From Astropecten irregularis (taxonomy: Eukaryota > Echinodermata > Asteroidea > Paxillosida > Astropectinidae), in the NCBI GenBank assembly GCA_963971285.1, contig OZ020247.1, forward strand, positions 8,452,614 through 8,516,613: a stretch of DNA of 64,000 nt, read 5' to 3'. A program made the position numbers and the translations under genes. Under the pieces are notes generated by a model, which made no database searches, was not told the origin of the DNA, and was given only the letters and a program-made list of their open reading frames with translations. Positions 45,055 through 56,773 of the stretch are shown here, piece after piece (the first letter of the stretch is position 1; every line of letters starts with the position of its first letter).

Positions 45055-46781
45055 ATGACAGCTCTTCAGGACTTGCTGGGGTTACTTGACATCCGCACGG
45101 TTCTGCTCTGTGTGTTTTTCCTCCTGGCTCTTCGCTGGTTCTTGGGCCGGCCGAAGAACCTCCCACCAGGCCCGTGGGGATTACCCATCATCGGGTCCGT
45201 TCTGGCCGTCGCACGGGGGGTGTGGCGAGGCGTAGAGCCGCACGAACTCTTTATGAAGTACGCTGCTAAGTACGGGCCGGTGTTTCATCTGAAGATCCTG
45301 AATAAGTCAGCGGTGGTGCTGAATGACTACACCGCGGTGAAGGAAGCGTTTCAACATCCTCAACTGGTTGACAGACCTAGATTGTTGTTTTCGGATGTCC
45401 TGCAGAGTGACGGTAAGGCCTAATACAATATGCATATTATTAGACGTTTACGATTCGGCGTATATAATCAACAATTCATGGCAATTTGCAAACTTGCAAT
45501 GGTAATTAAGTAGATCGCTTTGGTTATAAGCAAAAACGTTTTGATAAGTATTGATCATGTCCTTCCCCGTGACAGTACCGCACTGAGTTAAGAGCTCGAT
45601 TAATGATTTCTCCGGTTTTTAATCACACAGGAGTAGTATCGCTCTCTGGAGAACCTTGGATTGAGCTCCGTCGGTTTTGCCTCACCGTCCTCCGAGGATT
45701 CGGCGTCGGTAAATCAGTCTTTGCTGAACAAATCGGAACCGAAGCTGAGGAGCTGATGAAGATGATGTCTGCTCACAATGGGAAGCCCTTCAACCCAAAC
45801 TCACTGTTGGGCAACGCCGTGTCCAACGTCATTTGCGCTGTCGTCATAGGAAAACGCTACGAATACACCGATGAGGAATTCAACAGCCTTCTCAGAGCTC
45901 TAGGGCGTAATGTCAAATTGGTAGGTGCTGGCGGGGCTATCATTATATTCCCTTTTCTGCGCTATTTGCCATTCGTGCCAACCAAAGAAATATTCGCTAA
46001 CTTTGATGAGTTGCGAGATTTTGCGGCCAACATTATCAAAAGGCACCGTGCTTCGTTCGACGCAGACAACCTGAAAGATTTTACCGATACCTACCTGATG
46101 GAAATCCTTAAGAATATGGGAAAAAATAAAGAGGAGGTAAAATACAGTCATCTCACCGAAGACCACTTCCTTGGTACCATAATAAACATGTTTGCAGCTG
46201 GTTCAGATACTACGGCCACGACACTGCAGTGGTGCCTCCTGTACATGATAGTCTTCCCGGACATTCAGAAGAGAGTTCAAGACGAGATTGATAGGGTGGT
46301 AGGTCGCAACCGTCTGCCGAGAATGACTGACAAGCCGGAGCTGAACTTCACCCGAGCGGTCATCTGGGATGTGCAACGATTAGCTATGCTTGCCCCTTTG
46401 GCTCTCCCACACGTTGCCGCCTCAGAAACCAAGTTCCGTGGTTTCGTGATACCTAAAGGAACCCTGGTTGTTGCCAACTTGTGGGCCGTTGCACGAGACC
46501 CTAAAGTATGGTCAGACCCAGATCAGTTCAAGCCTGAGAGGTTCCTGAACGACAAGGGCGAGGCAGTTCAGGCAGACGAGTTGATACCGTTCAGCACTGG
46601 TCGTCGCAGCTGCATCGGTGAGCACCTTGCTAAGATGGAGCTGTTTATCTTCTTCAGCTACTTCTTGCATCAGTTTACCTTCAAGAAGCCGGACAACTCC
46701 CCACCACCGACTCTGAAGGGAAAAGGTGGATTTACCTACTCGCCAGCATTTTTCGACATTTGTGCCATTAAACGCGACTAG
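45055..46781 (+). CDS. CYP2-clan cytochrome P450 (gene E) with Asp in the ExxR motif
   Basis: Exons 45055-45412 and 45631-46781 give 502 residues with intact splice sites, anchor, hinge, FKPERF and heme loop FSTGRRSCIGEHLAK. Codon 366 (46368-46370) is GAT, so the K-helix reads DVQR instead of EVQR. The Glu of ExxR pairs with Arg and the PERF region and is almost invariant in P450s, so folding or heme retention may be affected. The I-helix also reads AAGSDTTATT instead of AAGSETTATT. The rest is close to genes C and D. Its downstream flank no longer matches the array and resembles that of gene F, so it marks the end of the array. It could be an early-stage pseudogene or a working variant. Confidence 0.93.
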
Positions 46782-46887
46782 TTTGCTGCAGTTTCACCTT
46801 GCAGCGACTAGCGGTGGGACATGATTAACAAGCTCTTTAACAAAGTTCTTTATTGATGATTTTATAGAAACATCTCACCAACACACA

Positions 46888-47118
46888 TCAAAATGGCCCC
46901 TTCAAAATGAGGCTTGAGGCTAGGCTTTGGATTTTGTTGGCTATCACCATTTTGCGTCCTAAATGAAATGAAGGGCTTGAGATACATGGCGAAGCTGGGG
47001 CCTTTCTTCAGCTTCGTTATTGTTACCCAATCCCTTCGTTTCATTTGGGCCTCAAATTGCGGTAGCGAAGTAATTCCCAAGCCTATAGCCTCAATCCAGG
47101 TTTCGTAAAGGCCCATAA
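46888..47118. mobile_element. MITE (family 3) in the E-F spacer
   Basis: The left end 'GGCCCCTTCAAAATGAGGCT' and the right end 'TTTCGTAAAGGCCC' are imperfect inverse repeats. Interior blocks match the element at 19284-19497 in the opposite sense. An open frame over it is incidental. Confidence 0.55.
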
Positions 47119-47700
47119 TTTGGAGAACAGTATATAATAACCACCACAGAGTAAAGGTTTTCAATTTCTTTGTGAAATAGAGGGCCATGTGTTACGTTGT
47201 TCGGTGCATAGTAGCATGTACAGGGTATACTAGTTGCTTGCGCATAGGCCTATGTAGTCTGGTGTTTTTCTGCATAAATGCCTAAGATCTTGATGAAAGA
47301 AAGTATTAAAGGACATTTATATAAAAAAACTGTAGTGATATTCTAGAAAGGTTCATTGGGGTGTATGCATATTGATTTTCGCCATGTATTATGAGTGCGA
47401 TAGAAGTCCAAATAGGTGTTAATGTTCCAAATTGCAAAATATAAAAGGCTGACAGATTAAAACAAAGCTCGTGCAATACTAATTAGTAAAAAGGAACAAC
47501 TTTGAGGTCATACCTAAGTACACTGTAGATGCAAAAAAATTATGCCAAGATTACATCGAAAACAAACCCATCAAATAACGGTTATGTATTATACAACCTG
47601 GTGCTGCTCACGTGTTAAATTAAAAGGAATTTTCAAGTTTAATTCTACGATTTATTATTCCAAATCTAGCACGTTTCCGTTCATGCAGTGATGTGATGTA

Positions 47701-47808
47701 CCAGTGGCGTCACCAGACTTTTGAGTCTGGGGGGGGGGGGGGCACGAGGTTTTCCAGGGGGGGGGGGGCACGTGCCCCCCTTGGCCCCCCCTTGGTGACG
47801 CCACTGGT
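47701..47808. mobile_element. Short G-tract foldback element
   Basis: CCAGTGGCGTCACCAGAC at the left and 'TTGGTGACGCCACTGG' at the right pair. Between them are two long G runs and C runs that also pair. The flanking 'TGATGT' on both sides may be the target duplication. It resembles the element at 9551-9778 in design, though the ends differ. Confidence 0.7.
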
Positions 47809-49572
47809 GATGTCTTACAATTTTATTGTTAAACTATGTTATTTTCCTTTGTTTTTACTGTACAGATTTCAGCATTTAATCTCCTGTAAAGTGTTTTGTC
47901 GTTATGTGTGCTTTTGAATTGAGTAATAAATATGTCAATTTCAAGGTATTACCTATATTGCTCTGAATTATGAAGATAAGTCGACTTCTAGACTTCGTCT
48001 TGGTAATGCACTACTCTGATACATCAGTATAAGTCCACTTGTCATTTCCGAGTCTTGTTGTTGAGAGAATCATCGACACAGCTACATACACACGTATTTC
48101 CCTTTCACATCAAACTAAGTCAACTTGGCAAGATAAATTATGCCATGTCTGGCATGATACGTTGAATGGCACTTTTGGAGCTCCGTAGGATGATTTCAAA
48201 AGTGCATTTATATTTCTCGTGACTGGAATTTGAATCTGCATTTTCTTCTATTCTTACGGTTACAGATAATACATTTTGAAGTGTTTTTTTTTTAATTAAA
48301 ATATTCACAATTTTAATTTCAACATCCGTGTTCTAGTTTGTTTTCCTTTTTAGATTGTAATTCGCATAAGAGGACTTAACATGGCTTTAACAGGTGCAGT
48401 AAATTTCCAATTTCCTTTTCAAAGTATTTGTTTAACCTGATCACATCTGTGAATGTTTTTGAGGGATGGAGAGGATTCAGGAATGATGAGGTTTTGATAT
48501 ATTAAGATTAATCGATCTTATAAAATAAATGACACGTGTGCATTTTGCAGTTTGTTTACGAAACGAGGCTGCTTTTAAAACCAAGCATATTGATCTAAAG
48601 GAAGAATTAAACACGATATGATATCAAACAATTTGTCTGTCATCCTGTTTCATTCAAATGTTCATGACTGTGTATCTGTAACTTGAATAGCGAAGCTGTC
48701 ATGGCTCGCTAAGGAATTATTATTAACAGTAAACGATTAATAGAGGCAGATGTGCGAATCAAACTGCTTACTGGAATACATCAATTAAGTTAGGGAACCT
48801 TCACACAAGCAAAATACAAACTAGGGAATGATCATCTACACTATGCATGTATAACCTCTTCTCCTTTAATGGGAATATCATCCTTTAGTTTTGGTCTAAG
48901 AAATAGAGATTCATGGACAAAACTATCAAGAAAGATACAGTAACAGCCATCTGTGAAATTTCCTGTCCCATCAGGTGGCCACTTTTTGAGAAAACAGTGA
49001 AAAACACCCACGGTATTTCTAAAATCTTTTGTTTTTCCTGATTAAAATTATCAATTTTTGGAGTAAAAAACTATTTAAAATTTGAGGTTGTGGAGATAAT
49101 TTTTATTATGGTCCCCCCTCAGAAAATAACAAGCACTGAAAAGAGATTTATGTTTTCATCTGAATGAAAAATCTTTAACATCTAAATGCGGACGGCAGAC
49201 CTGAAGTACAGACGAAAGAAAACAAATAAGGCTTATACACTTAAATGCTTTTTTTATAACAATGAGTTGCACCCCTTTAAATTTTGTTGACAAAAACTGT
49301 GACCGGCACGTATTCCATTCTGTCAATGAAGATATGATTTGACTATGAATAGAACAAGCAAAGTCACTGCAGTTTGTTCAAGGTTAGAGGTTATCTTTTC
49401 AGCATCAGTTTTGCAGGTGTTATTTTTCAGCCTTGTTATACTGGGGCACAGCCAGTATAAAGCAGGTAGTTGTTGGTGACATAGTATCACTCAAGATTGG
49501 TTGGTCCCAGTGAGCGGTTCCAGCATTCTTTACGTGGGGCCTCAGTGACATTGAATGACTGTAACAAAACCT

Positions 49573-49578
49573 TATAAA
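49573..49578 (+). promoter_or_regulatory. TATA-like box of P450 gene F
   Basis: TATAAA in ACCTTATAAACTTG, 110 bases before the ATG, in a diverged but recognisable copy of the promoter found before genes C-E. Its persistence outside the near-identical array suggests selection. Confidence 0.5.
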
Positions 49579-49682
49579 CTTGTTATAGCTTGTTGGCTGC
49601 TGGTAAATTGCCTACTACAGACTATATAATATCCATCAAAAAAGTTGATTGATTCATAAGTTCCAACGTCCAGACTCGGAGA

Positions 49683-51411
49683 ATGGCAGCTCTTCAGGAC
49701 TTGATGGGGTTCCTTGACATCCGCACGGTTCTGCTCTGTGCGTTTGTCCTCCTGGCTCTTCGCTGGTTCTTGGGCCGGCCAAAGAACCTCCCACCAGGCC
49801 CGTGGGGATTACCCATCATCGGTTCCCTTCTGGCCGTCGCACGGGGGGTGTGGCGGGGCATAGAGCCCCACGAGATCTTTTTGAAATACGCCGCGAAGTA
49901 CGGGCCGGTGTTTCATCTCAAGATCCTGAACAAGTCAGCGGTGGTGTTGAACGACTACACTGCGGTGAAGGAAGCATTTCAACACCCTCAACTGGTTGAC
50001 AGACCTAAACTATTATTTTCTGACATCTTACAGAGTGACGGTAAGCGGTAATTACAACTGAATGTAATTGTTAAATGTTTACTGATCAGTTGGCGTATAA
50101 ATAATCATTCACTTGCAAATCTGAGAAGGTTATCAAGTTCAATGTAGATCGTTTTGTTATAAGCAAAAACGTTTTGATCAGTAATGATCATGCCCCTCCC
50201 CAGGAAAATACCACACTTTACGGGCTCGATTAATGATTACTTCGGTTTTCAATCACACAGGAGTAGCGACGCTCTCCGGAGAACCTTGGCTTCAGCTTCG
50301 TCGGTTTTCCCTCACCGTTCTCAGAGGATTCGGCGTCGGTAAATCAGTCTTTGCTGAACAGATCGGAACCGAAGCTGAGGAGCTGATGAAGATGATGTCT
50401 GCTCACAATGGGAAGCCCTTCAATCCAAAACCACTGCTGGGCAACGCCGTGTCCAATGTCATTTGCGCCGTCGCCATAGGAAAGCGCTACGAATACACCG
50501 ACGAGGAATTCAACAGCCTTCTCAGAGCTCTAGGGCGTAATGTCAAATTGCTTGGTGCTGGTGGGGCTATCAATATATTCCCTGTTCTGCGCTACTTGCC
50601 ATTCGTGCCAACCAAAGAAATATTCGCTAACTTTATTGAGTTGCGAGATTTCGCGGCCAACATTATCAAAGGCCACCGCGCTTCATTCGATCCAGACAAT
50701 CTGAAAGATTTCACCGATACCTACCTGATGGAAATCCGTAAGAATGAGGGGAAAAAGAAAGAGGAGGTAAAATACAGTCATCTCAACGAAGATCACTTCC
50801 TTGGTACCATAATTAACCTGTTTGCAGCTGGTTCAGAGACTACGGCCACTACACTGCAATGGTGCCTCCTGTACATGATCGTCTACCCGGACATTCAGAA
50901 GAGAGTTCAGGACGAGATTGATGAGGTGGTGGGTCGCAACCGTCTGCCGAGAATGAGCGACAAGCCGGAGCTGAACTTCACCCGAGCGGTCATCTGGGAG
51001 GTGCAACGATTAGCTATGCTTGCCCCCTTGCCTCCACCGCACGTTGCCGCTGCAGATACCAAGTTCCGAGGATTCGTGATACCTAAAGGAACCCTGGTTA
51101 TTGCCAACTTGTGGGCTGTCGCACGAGACCCCAAAGTATGGTCAGACCCAGATCAGTTCAAGCCTGAGAGGTTCCTGAACGACAAGGGCGAGGCAGTTCA
51201 GGCAGACGAGTTGATACCGTTCAGCACTGGTCGTCGCAGCTGCCTCGGTGAGCACCTTGCTAAGATGGAGCTGTTTATCTTCTTCAGCTACTTCATGCAC
51301 CAGTTCACCTTCAAGAAGCCGGACAACACCCCACCACCGACTCTGAAGGGAAAGGGTGGATTTACCTACTCGCCAGCAGTTTTCGACGTTTGTGCCATTA
51401 AACGCGACTAG
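49683..51411 (+). CDS. CYP2-clan cytochrome P450 (gene F), two exons, 502 residues
   Basis: Exons are 49683-50040 and 50261-51411. The full motif set is present: signal-anchor, NLPPGPWGLPIIGS, FAAGSETTATT, EVQR, FKPERF and FSTGRRSCLGEHLAK (Leu after Cys, as in B, G and H, where C-E have Ile). Distinct residues include GHRASFDPDNLKDF and RKNEGKKKEEV in the F-G loop region, shared with pseudogene B, and a PLPPPHVAAADTKF tract at SRS-5. It stands outside the near-identical array and looks like the closest surviving relative of its ancestor. Substrate is unknown. Confidence 0.95.
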
Positions 51412-53046
51412 TTTGCTGCGGGTTTTTTCCGTGCAGTGACTAGCGGTGAGACACATGTTACATTAATCCGTTGGGCGATAAACGAGCTCTTCAACAAAGT
51501 TCTTTGTATGTACATTTATAATAATGGACATACTACCAACACTCGTCAAAATGGCAAGCCTCATTTTGGAGTATAAAGGCAACGAATTGGAGGAGATTTC
51601 AATTTCTTTGTGAAATAGAGGGCATGTTTTCTTCAGTGCATACTAGCATACTATTAGCTTTTACCATGGAGCTTTTAAACTGCCTAAAATGCTTATACAG
51701 ACATTCATACTTTCACTGTATTGCATTTGCATAATCATGTAGTCTGACGTAGTCTGGGAAGTTAATGTGAATTTTAAGAAAAGTTCATTTTCATATAATT
51801 GCATAAATTGATTTTTGGATTGTATTCTGAGTACATTGGAGTTCAATTAGTGTTAATGTCGCAAACTGTCAAAATAATTATAAAAAGCTTACAGACTAAA
51901 TGTTGCTAGAATACTATGTGTGCTAGGCAAACCCATCACGGCTTTATCATCCGGTGATGCTAACGTTTAAAACTAGAAGAAATATTCAAATTGTGTTTAT
52001 AGAATTTAATTTTTTCAAACCTATCAAGTTTCCCTTCATGCTGTGATGTTATGTCGTAGAATTTTGTTGTAAAATCATGTTATTTTAGTTAGATTTTAGT
52101 CAGATATTTCATGTAGCCTGCGTTATTGAATCTCCTGTAAAGTGTCTGATCGTATTTTGTGCTTTAGTTTTGAATTCTAGTTAAATAATTATGTTAATTT
52201 CAAGGTATAACGTACACATTTTTCCGAATCATCAGCCGGGATAAGTCGACTTAAAAAAAATAATAATTAAGTTTTAGTACGTTGCCTTGGCAAGGCAAGT
52301 CAGAATACGTCGACCTGTAACTTTCACCAAATCATCTCGATGAGGCTAATTATCATCGAGACAATTGCAACTTACATTACCTTTTTCATCGCCGAGTAAA
52401 TACATCCAACTTGGCGAAATTAATTATGCCACATCTGGCATGCTACGTTGAATGGCACTTTTGGAGCTCCGTATAGGATTATTTCAAAAGTGCATAAAAT
52501 TATATGTTTTTCGTGACTGATATCTAATCTGTATTGCCATTCGTAAGGTTTCATCAGATAATACATTGTGAAGAGTTTTAAAATTGAAATAATTTACAAT
52601 TTAAATTTTAACATTGGTGTTCTATTATAGTATGTTTTCCGTTCTGATTGTAACGTCAAAGAAGTAACAACAAAAAAAACATGTAATTTGTGTAGCCGAA
52701 TCACTTCTTACCATTTTAGTTGGAGATGAGTTAAAAGGCATGTACAACACTGGTAACAAATAAACCAAAAGAGATGTGTTCACAGATTTACATATTTACA
52801 ACACCGAAATATTTTTGATCTTGGAAAGATGAAAAATGAAACAGCTATTCCCACACAATTTGGCGTAACAACTGCAACGGGTTTTCGCTGTTCTCTACTG
52901 TTTGCAATGATCAATTGAACTGAAAATTTCACAGGTTTGTCACAATGTTGTACATGTCCTTTAAAGGGATGATATATTGTTTAAATATGACCTTTAGAAT
53001 TGTATTTGAAATAACATGACACTCATGTTAGGTTTTGTTCAATTTT

Positions 53047-53473
53047 GTACGGAGCTCCACGAGTGCCATTCCACGTATCCAGATAACCACATGATTTATC
53101 TTGCCATGTCGACTTTTGGGGTGGTAAAAGTCGTCTTGTCTCAATAAATAAAATTATTCTCAACAAGATGACTTTTAGGGAAAGCAAAAACTCGTTACCT
53201 GGCCAAGTCAACAAAGTGAATCTAAAAAGTTGTCTTATCCTGATATGGTATTAACTTCAGGTAAACCATCAGGACAAGTCGACTTCCTTCTTTTAGTAAG
53301 TCGTCTTGGCGAGATAAATTATAAGGATATGTCTACTTCTTCGTTTTCACTAAGTCATCTTGTACGAATAAATTATCTCGATAAGTCGTCTTTTAGGGCT
53401 TAATAAGTCGACTTGGTGAAATAAATTATGTGGTTATCTGGATAAGTGGAATGGCACTCGTAGAGCTCCGTAC
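53047..53473. mobile_element. 427-bp element with 46-bp terminal inverted repeats and internal subrepeats
   Basis: The left end GTACGGAGCTCCACGAGTGC and the right end, its inverse, pair over 46 bases with two mismatches. The interior contains at least three imperfect ~45-50-bp subunits with 'AAGTCGTCTTGGCGA' and 'ATAAATTAT' cores. Partial relatives are found in every P450 spacer from B to G, ending in the same 'GAATGGCACT...GAGCTCCGTA' block. Confidence 0.8.
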
Positions 53474-53929
53474 GTTTATTTTTGAAGATTGATTTGTATA
53501 CAGGGATATATGGGGGGACGACTTCTATAAACGATATGATATCAAACAATTCATTCTATCCGCCATCTTGTTTGGGCAATGTATCACATTATTCAATGTT
53601 CATGAAAGTTTATGTTGCTGTAAAAATAAAAGTATTAAGTTTGAACAGGTAAAAGAGGAGAAAAACGAATAATTGAATCTTGATTTCCAATAACTAAAGA
53701 CCAACTTTCAATACCCGGAGGAACTTCACACCACACCAGAACGTTCCATGACATCGAACTTAAAAATCCAGATAATGAACTATTCCTTGATTTCCTTGGC
53801 AACAGAAGTACTTGTGAGTAAAGTTAAAAAGAACATGGCGGGAAAGAGCTGCGATAACGCAAACAAAAACCGGATCTTAATATTGTTCCCAGTCTTTACA
53901 GTTTTCTGTCTTCCTTTTAAAGGTGATCG

Positions 53930-54040
53930 GAGAAAATGTACTGCAGCGGGATTCGAACCTGCGGCCTCCGGAATACTATACCGGCCGGGAGCTCAGTTTT
54001 GCTATACCAGAGTCGGGGGTGTCACAGATTGTCACTGAAC
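53930..54040 (-). repeat. SINE-like tRNA-derived repeat, reverse, diverged
   Basis: The reverse complement has B box GGTTCGAATCC and the core 'GGTATAGTATTCCGGAGGCC'; the A-box half is rearranged. Confidence 0.55.
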
Positions 54041-54415
54041 TACTTATCCCCTTGCTATAAGCCGTAGCCAAAAGCCACGATCACATTTTGCTGTATAAGG
54101 ATCAATTAATATTGGTACACGCCACATTAAAACTGCTTCAAACTATCTTCTTCTTCAAGTTATCAACTGCATGGTTGCCAATTCAAAGCTGTTGAAAAGA
54201 AAATCAAAACTCGAGCATTCCAATACCTGCATCTCGACCACTAAGTCAATGAGCTGCATTTATTGATTATAATTCCTGTTATTCCTATACAATATTAATT
54301 AGGCATATATATATTGTCGCAGTTTGTAGACATCCAGTATTGACTTGAGTCTATGACAGGGATTTTAAAGACCAACAGATCAGAACCAATCTCGATACCC
54401 TATTCAACATGAACA

Positions 54416-54660
54416 GTGGCGAATTTCATAGAGCTGCTTAGCACAAACATTAATTGCTTAGCACAAAAATAGCTCAGTGCCTAATAAAACAAACCATTTG
54501 AAAATTCCATTCGATATTCGTGGTCAGCGAACAACAGCCGAAGAACAATTGCAAGTGATACACAACACACGGAAATTTGGTTGTTAATCCTGTTTTTACT
54601 AAGACAGAAATGTCATGCTTAGCGAATTTGTTTGCTAAGAAGCTGTATGAAATTGGCCCC
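54416..54660. mobile_element. Family-2 MITE upstream of P450 gene G
   Basis: The ends 'CGAATTTCATAGAGCTGC' and 'GCTGTATGAAATTGGCCC' pair. The equivalent copy at 57891-58128 upstream of gene H has a short internal deletion, so the two came from the segment duplication. Confidence 0.7.
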
Positions 54661-54987
54661 AGGGCCAGGGGTTTTACGCTGACTCGGCAATTTTTTAAGG
54701 GGGAAACACGATATGTTTACACATACTCGAGTCCAAAGGTCACACCCTGCGCTTTCAATGCACAATATTTGCATATCTATGCAGCAAGTCACGGTATGTG
54801 AAGCGGTGCATGCGCGGAGCTAGTTCCATAGGCTGAAGCCTAAAGTAAATTATTACATAACACGGGCATGCACACACAACGCGTCCATTATTGACAAGTT
54901 ACCCTCCAGTACATTGACTCGTTGACTGCTGAAAATTATTCCCTTCCATTTCAAGTTCTTTGACGTCCCCGAAGTTTAACCAAGGCA

Positions 54988-56773
54988 ATGGCGGTTGTAC
55001 GGGACTTGCTGTGGTTCCTGGACGTTCGTACTATCCTGCTTGGTGTGTTTGTCCTTCTAGCTCTTCGCTGGTTCTTGGGCCGGCCGAAGAACCTTCCACC
55101 CGGCCCATGGGGTGTACCGATCATCGGTTCCATTCTGTCCATCGCACGAGAGATGCGACGTGGCATCGAGCCCCAAGATCTCTTCAGGAAGTACGCTGCC
55201 AAGTATGGGCCGGTGATTCACCTGAAGATCCTCAACAAGTCAGTGGTGGTGCTGAACGACTACGCCTCAGTGAAGGAAGCCTTCCAACATCCCCAGCTGA
55301 ATGACAGGCCTGAGATGGTCATCGTTAAGATCTTAAAGAGCGATGGTAAGTTATTTACCTAAATCCATGTTTATTTCATGTTTACTATTATCAAGTAAAC
55401 CAAAAAGAAAATGACTATCGATTCATGCAAGTCATTTTAGGATGAGCAGAGAAATTGGAAGTCAATTCTATAATACTCGGATGACCCAATGATACCGAGA
55501 AATGTCCATAGTTGTGTGCATAATATACACATGTCGCAAAGAGTTTTAAAAGCAAAGTAAAGTTGAAAAGAAATGACAGAAAGTGAATAATATGAATTAA
55601 ACGTCTGTTTTCAACCACACAGGAGTTGGGTCGCTCTCTGGAGAACCTTGGACTGAGGTTCGTCGGTTTTGCCTCAACGTCCTCAGAGGATTCGGCGTCG
55701 GTAAATCAGTCTTTGCTGAACAGATCGGAACCGAAGCTGAGGAGCTGATGGAGATGATGTCTGCTCACAACGGGAAGCCCTTCAACCCAAAGCCACTGTT
55801 GGGCAACGCCGTGTCCAACGTCATTTGTGCCGTCGTCCTAGGAAAGCGCTACGAGTACACCGATGAGGAATTCAACAGGCTTCTGGATATGCTGGGACGT
55901 AATGTCAAATTGCTAGGTTCTGGCGGGGCGGTCAATATATTCCCTGCTCTGCGTTATTTGCCATTCCTACCAACCAAAGAATTGATCGCTAACATTGTTG
56001 AAATGCGGGAATACACAGCCAACATTATCAACAGCCACCGTGCTGCATTCGACGAAAACGATTTGAAAGATTTCATCGATGCCTATCTGATGGAAATTCA
56101 AAAGAATTCTCAAGAGAAAGGCGAAGTGAAGCATAACTCGCATCTTACTGAAAGCAACTTCCTTGGTTCTATAGTTAACCTGTTTGCTGCTGGTTCTGAG
56201 ACTACGGCCACTACACTGCAATGGTGCCTCCTGTACATGATCGTCTTCCCGGACATTCAGAAGAGAGTTCAGGACGAGATTGATGAGGTGGTGGGTCGCA
56301 ACCGTCTGCCGAGAATGACCGACAAGCCGGAGCTGAACTTCACCCGAGCGGTCATCTGGGAGGTGCAACGCATGTCTATGATTGTACCTTTAGGTGTTCC
56401 GCACACTGCTGCTATAGACACTAAATTCCGCGGTTTCGTGATACCCAAAGGAACATTGCTGGTTCCCAACTTGTGGGCCACCGGCCGAGACCCCAAGGTT
56501 TGGTCAGACCCAGATCAGTTCAAGCCCGAGAGGTTCCTGAACGACAAGGGCGAGGCAGTTCAGGCAGACGAGTTGATACCGTTCAGCACTGGTCGTCGCA
56601 GCTGCCTCGGTGAGCACCTTGCTAAGATGGAGCTGTTTATCTTCTTCAGCTACTTCTTGCACCAGTTTACCTTCAAGAAGCCTGACAACTCTCCACCACC
56701 GACTCTGAAGGGAAAGGGTGGATTTACATTCGCACCAGTTGTTTTTGACGTTTGTGCCACAAAGCGTGACTAG
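54988..56773 (+). CDS. CYP2-clan cytochrome P450 (gene G), two exons, 502 residues
   Basis: Exons 54988-55345 and 55623-56773 join at the shared phase-1 intron (GATG|GTAAG; CACACAG|GAG). The N-terminus reads MAVVRDLLWFLDVRTILLG and continues into the anchor; the hinge is NLPPGPWGVPIIGS. Motifs FAAGSETTATT, EVQR, FKPERF and FSTGRRSCLGEHLAK are intact. The SRS-5 tract is VPLGVPHTAAIDTKF, unlike the B-F genes. It forms a pair with gene H (almost identical protein). A poly(A) signal AATAAA lies 47 bases after the stop (56820-56825), with another near 57358. It is a separate subgroup from C-F; I do not assign a substrate. Confidence 0.95.

Larger units (their letters stand above)
46782..49682. other. 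Spacer between P450 genes E and F
   Basis: The first ~90 bases resemble the 3' flank of gene F. It then holds a family-3 MITE (46888-47118), a G-tract foldback (47701-47808), a diverged GTACGGAGCTC-type fragment (about 47990-48195) and a truncated family-1 MITE (48878-49040). The right edge has the promoter block with TATAAA at 49573. No exon was recognised. Confidence 0.7.
51412..54987. other. Spacer between P450 genes F and G
   Basis: It begins with the gene F 3' flank. It contains a GTACGGAGCTC-type fragment (about 52240-52480), the complete palindromic element at 53047-53473, a reverse SINE (53930-54040) and a family-2 MITE (54416-54660). From about 54110 onward it matches 57600-58461 upstream of gene H. 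No exon was recognised. Confidence 0.7.

Noticed and set aside
46862-47188. 108-residue minus-strand open frame
   Set aside because: It covers a family-3 MITE and matches no exon pattern.
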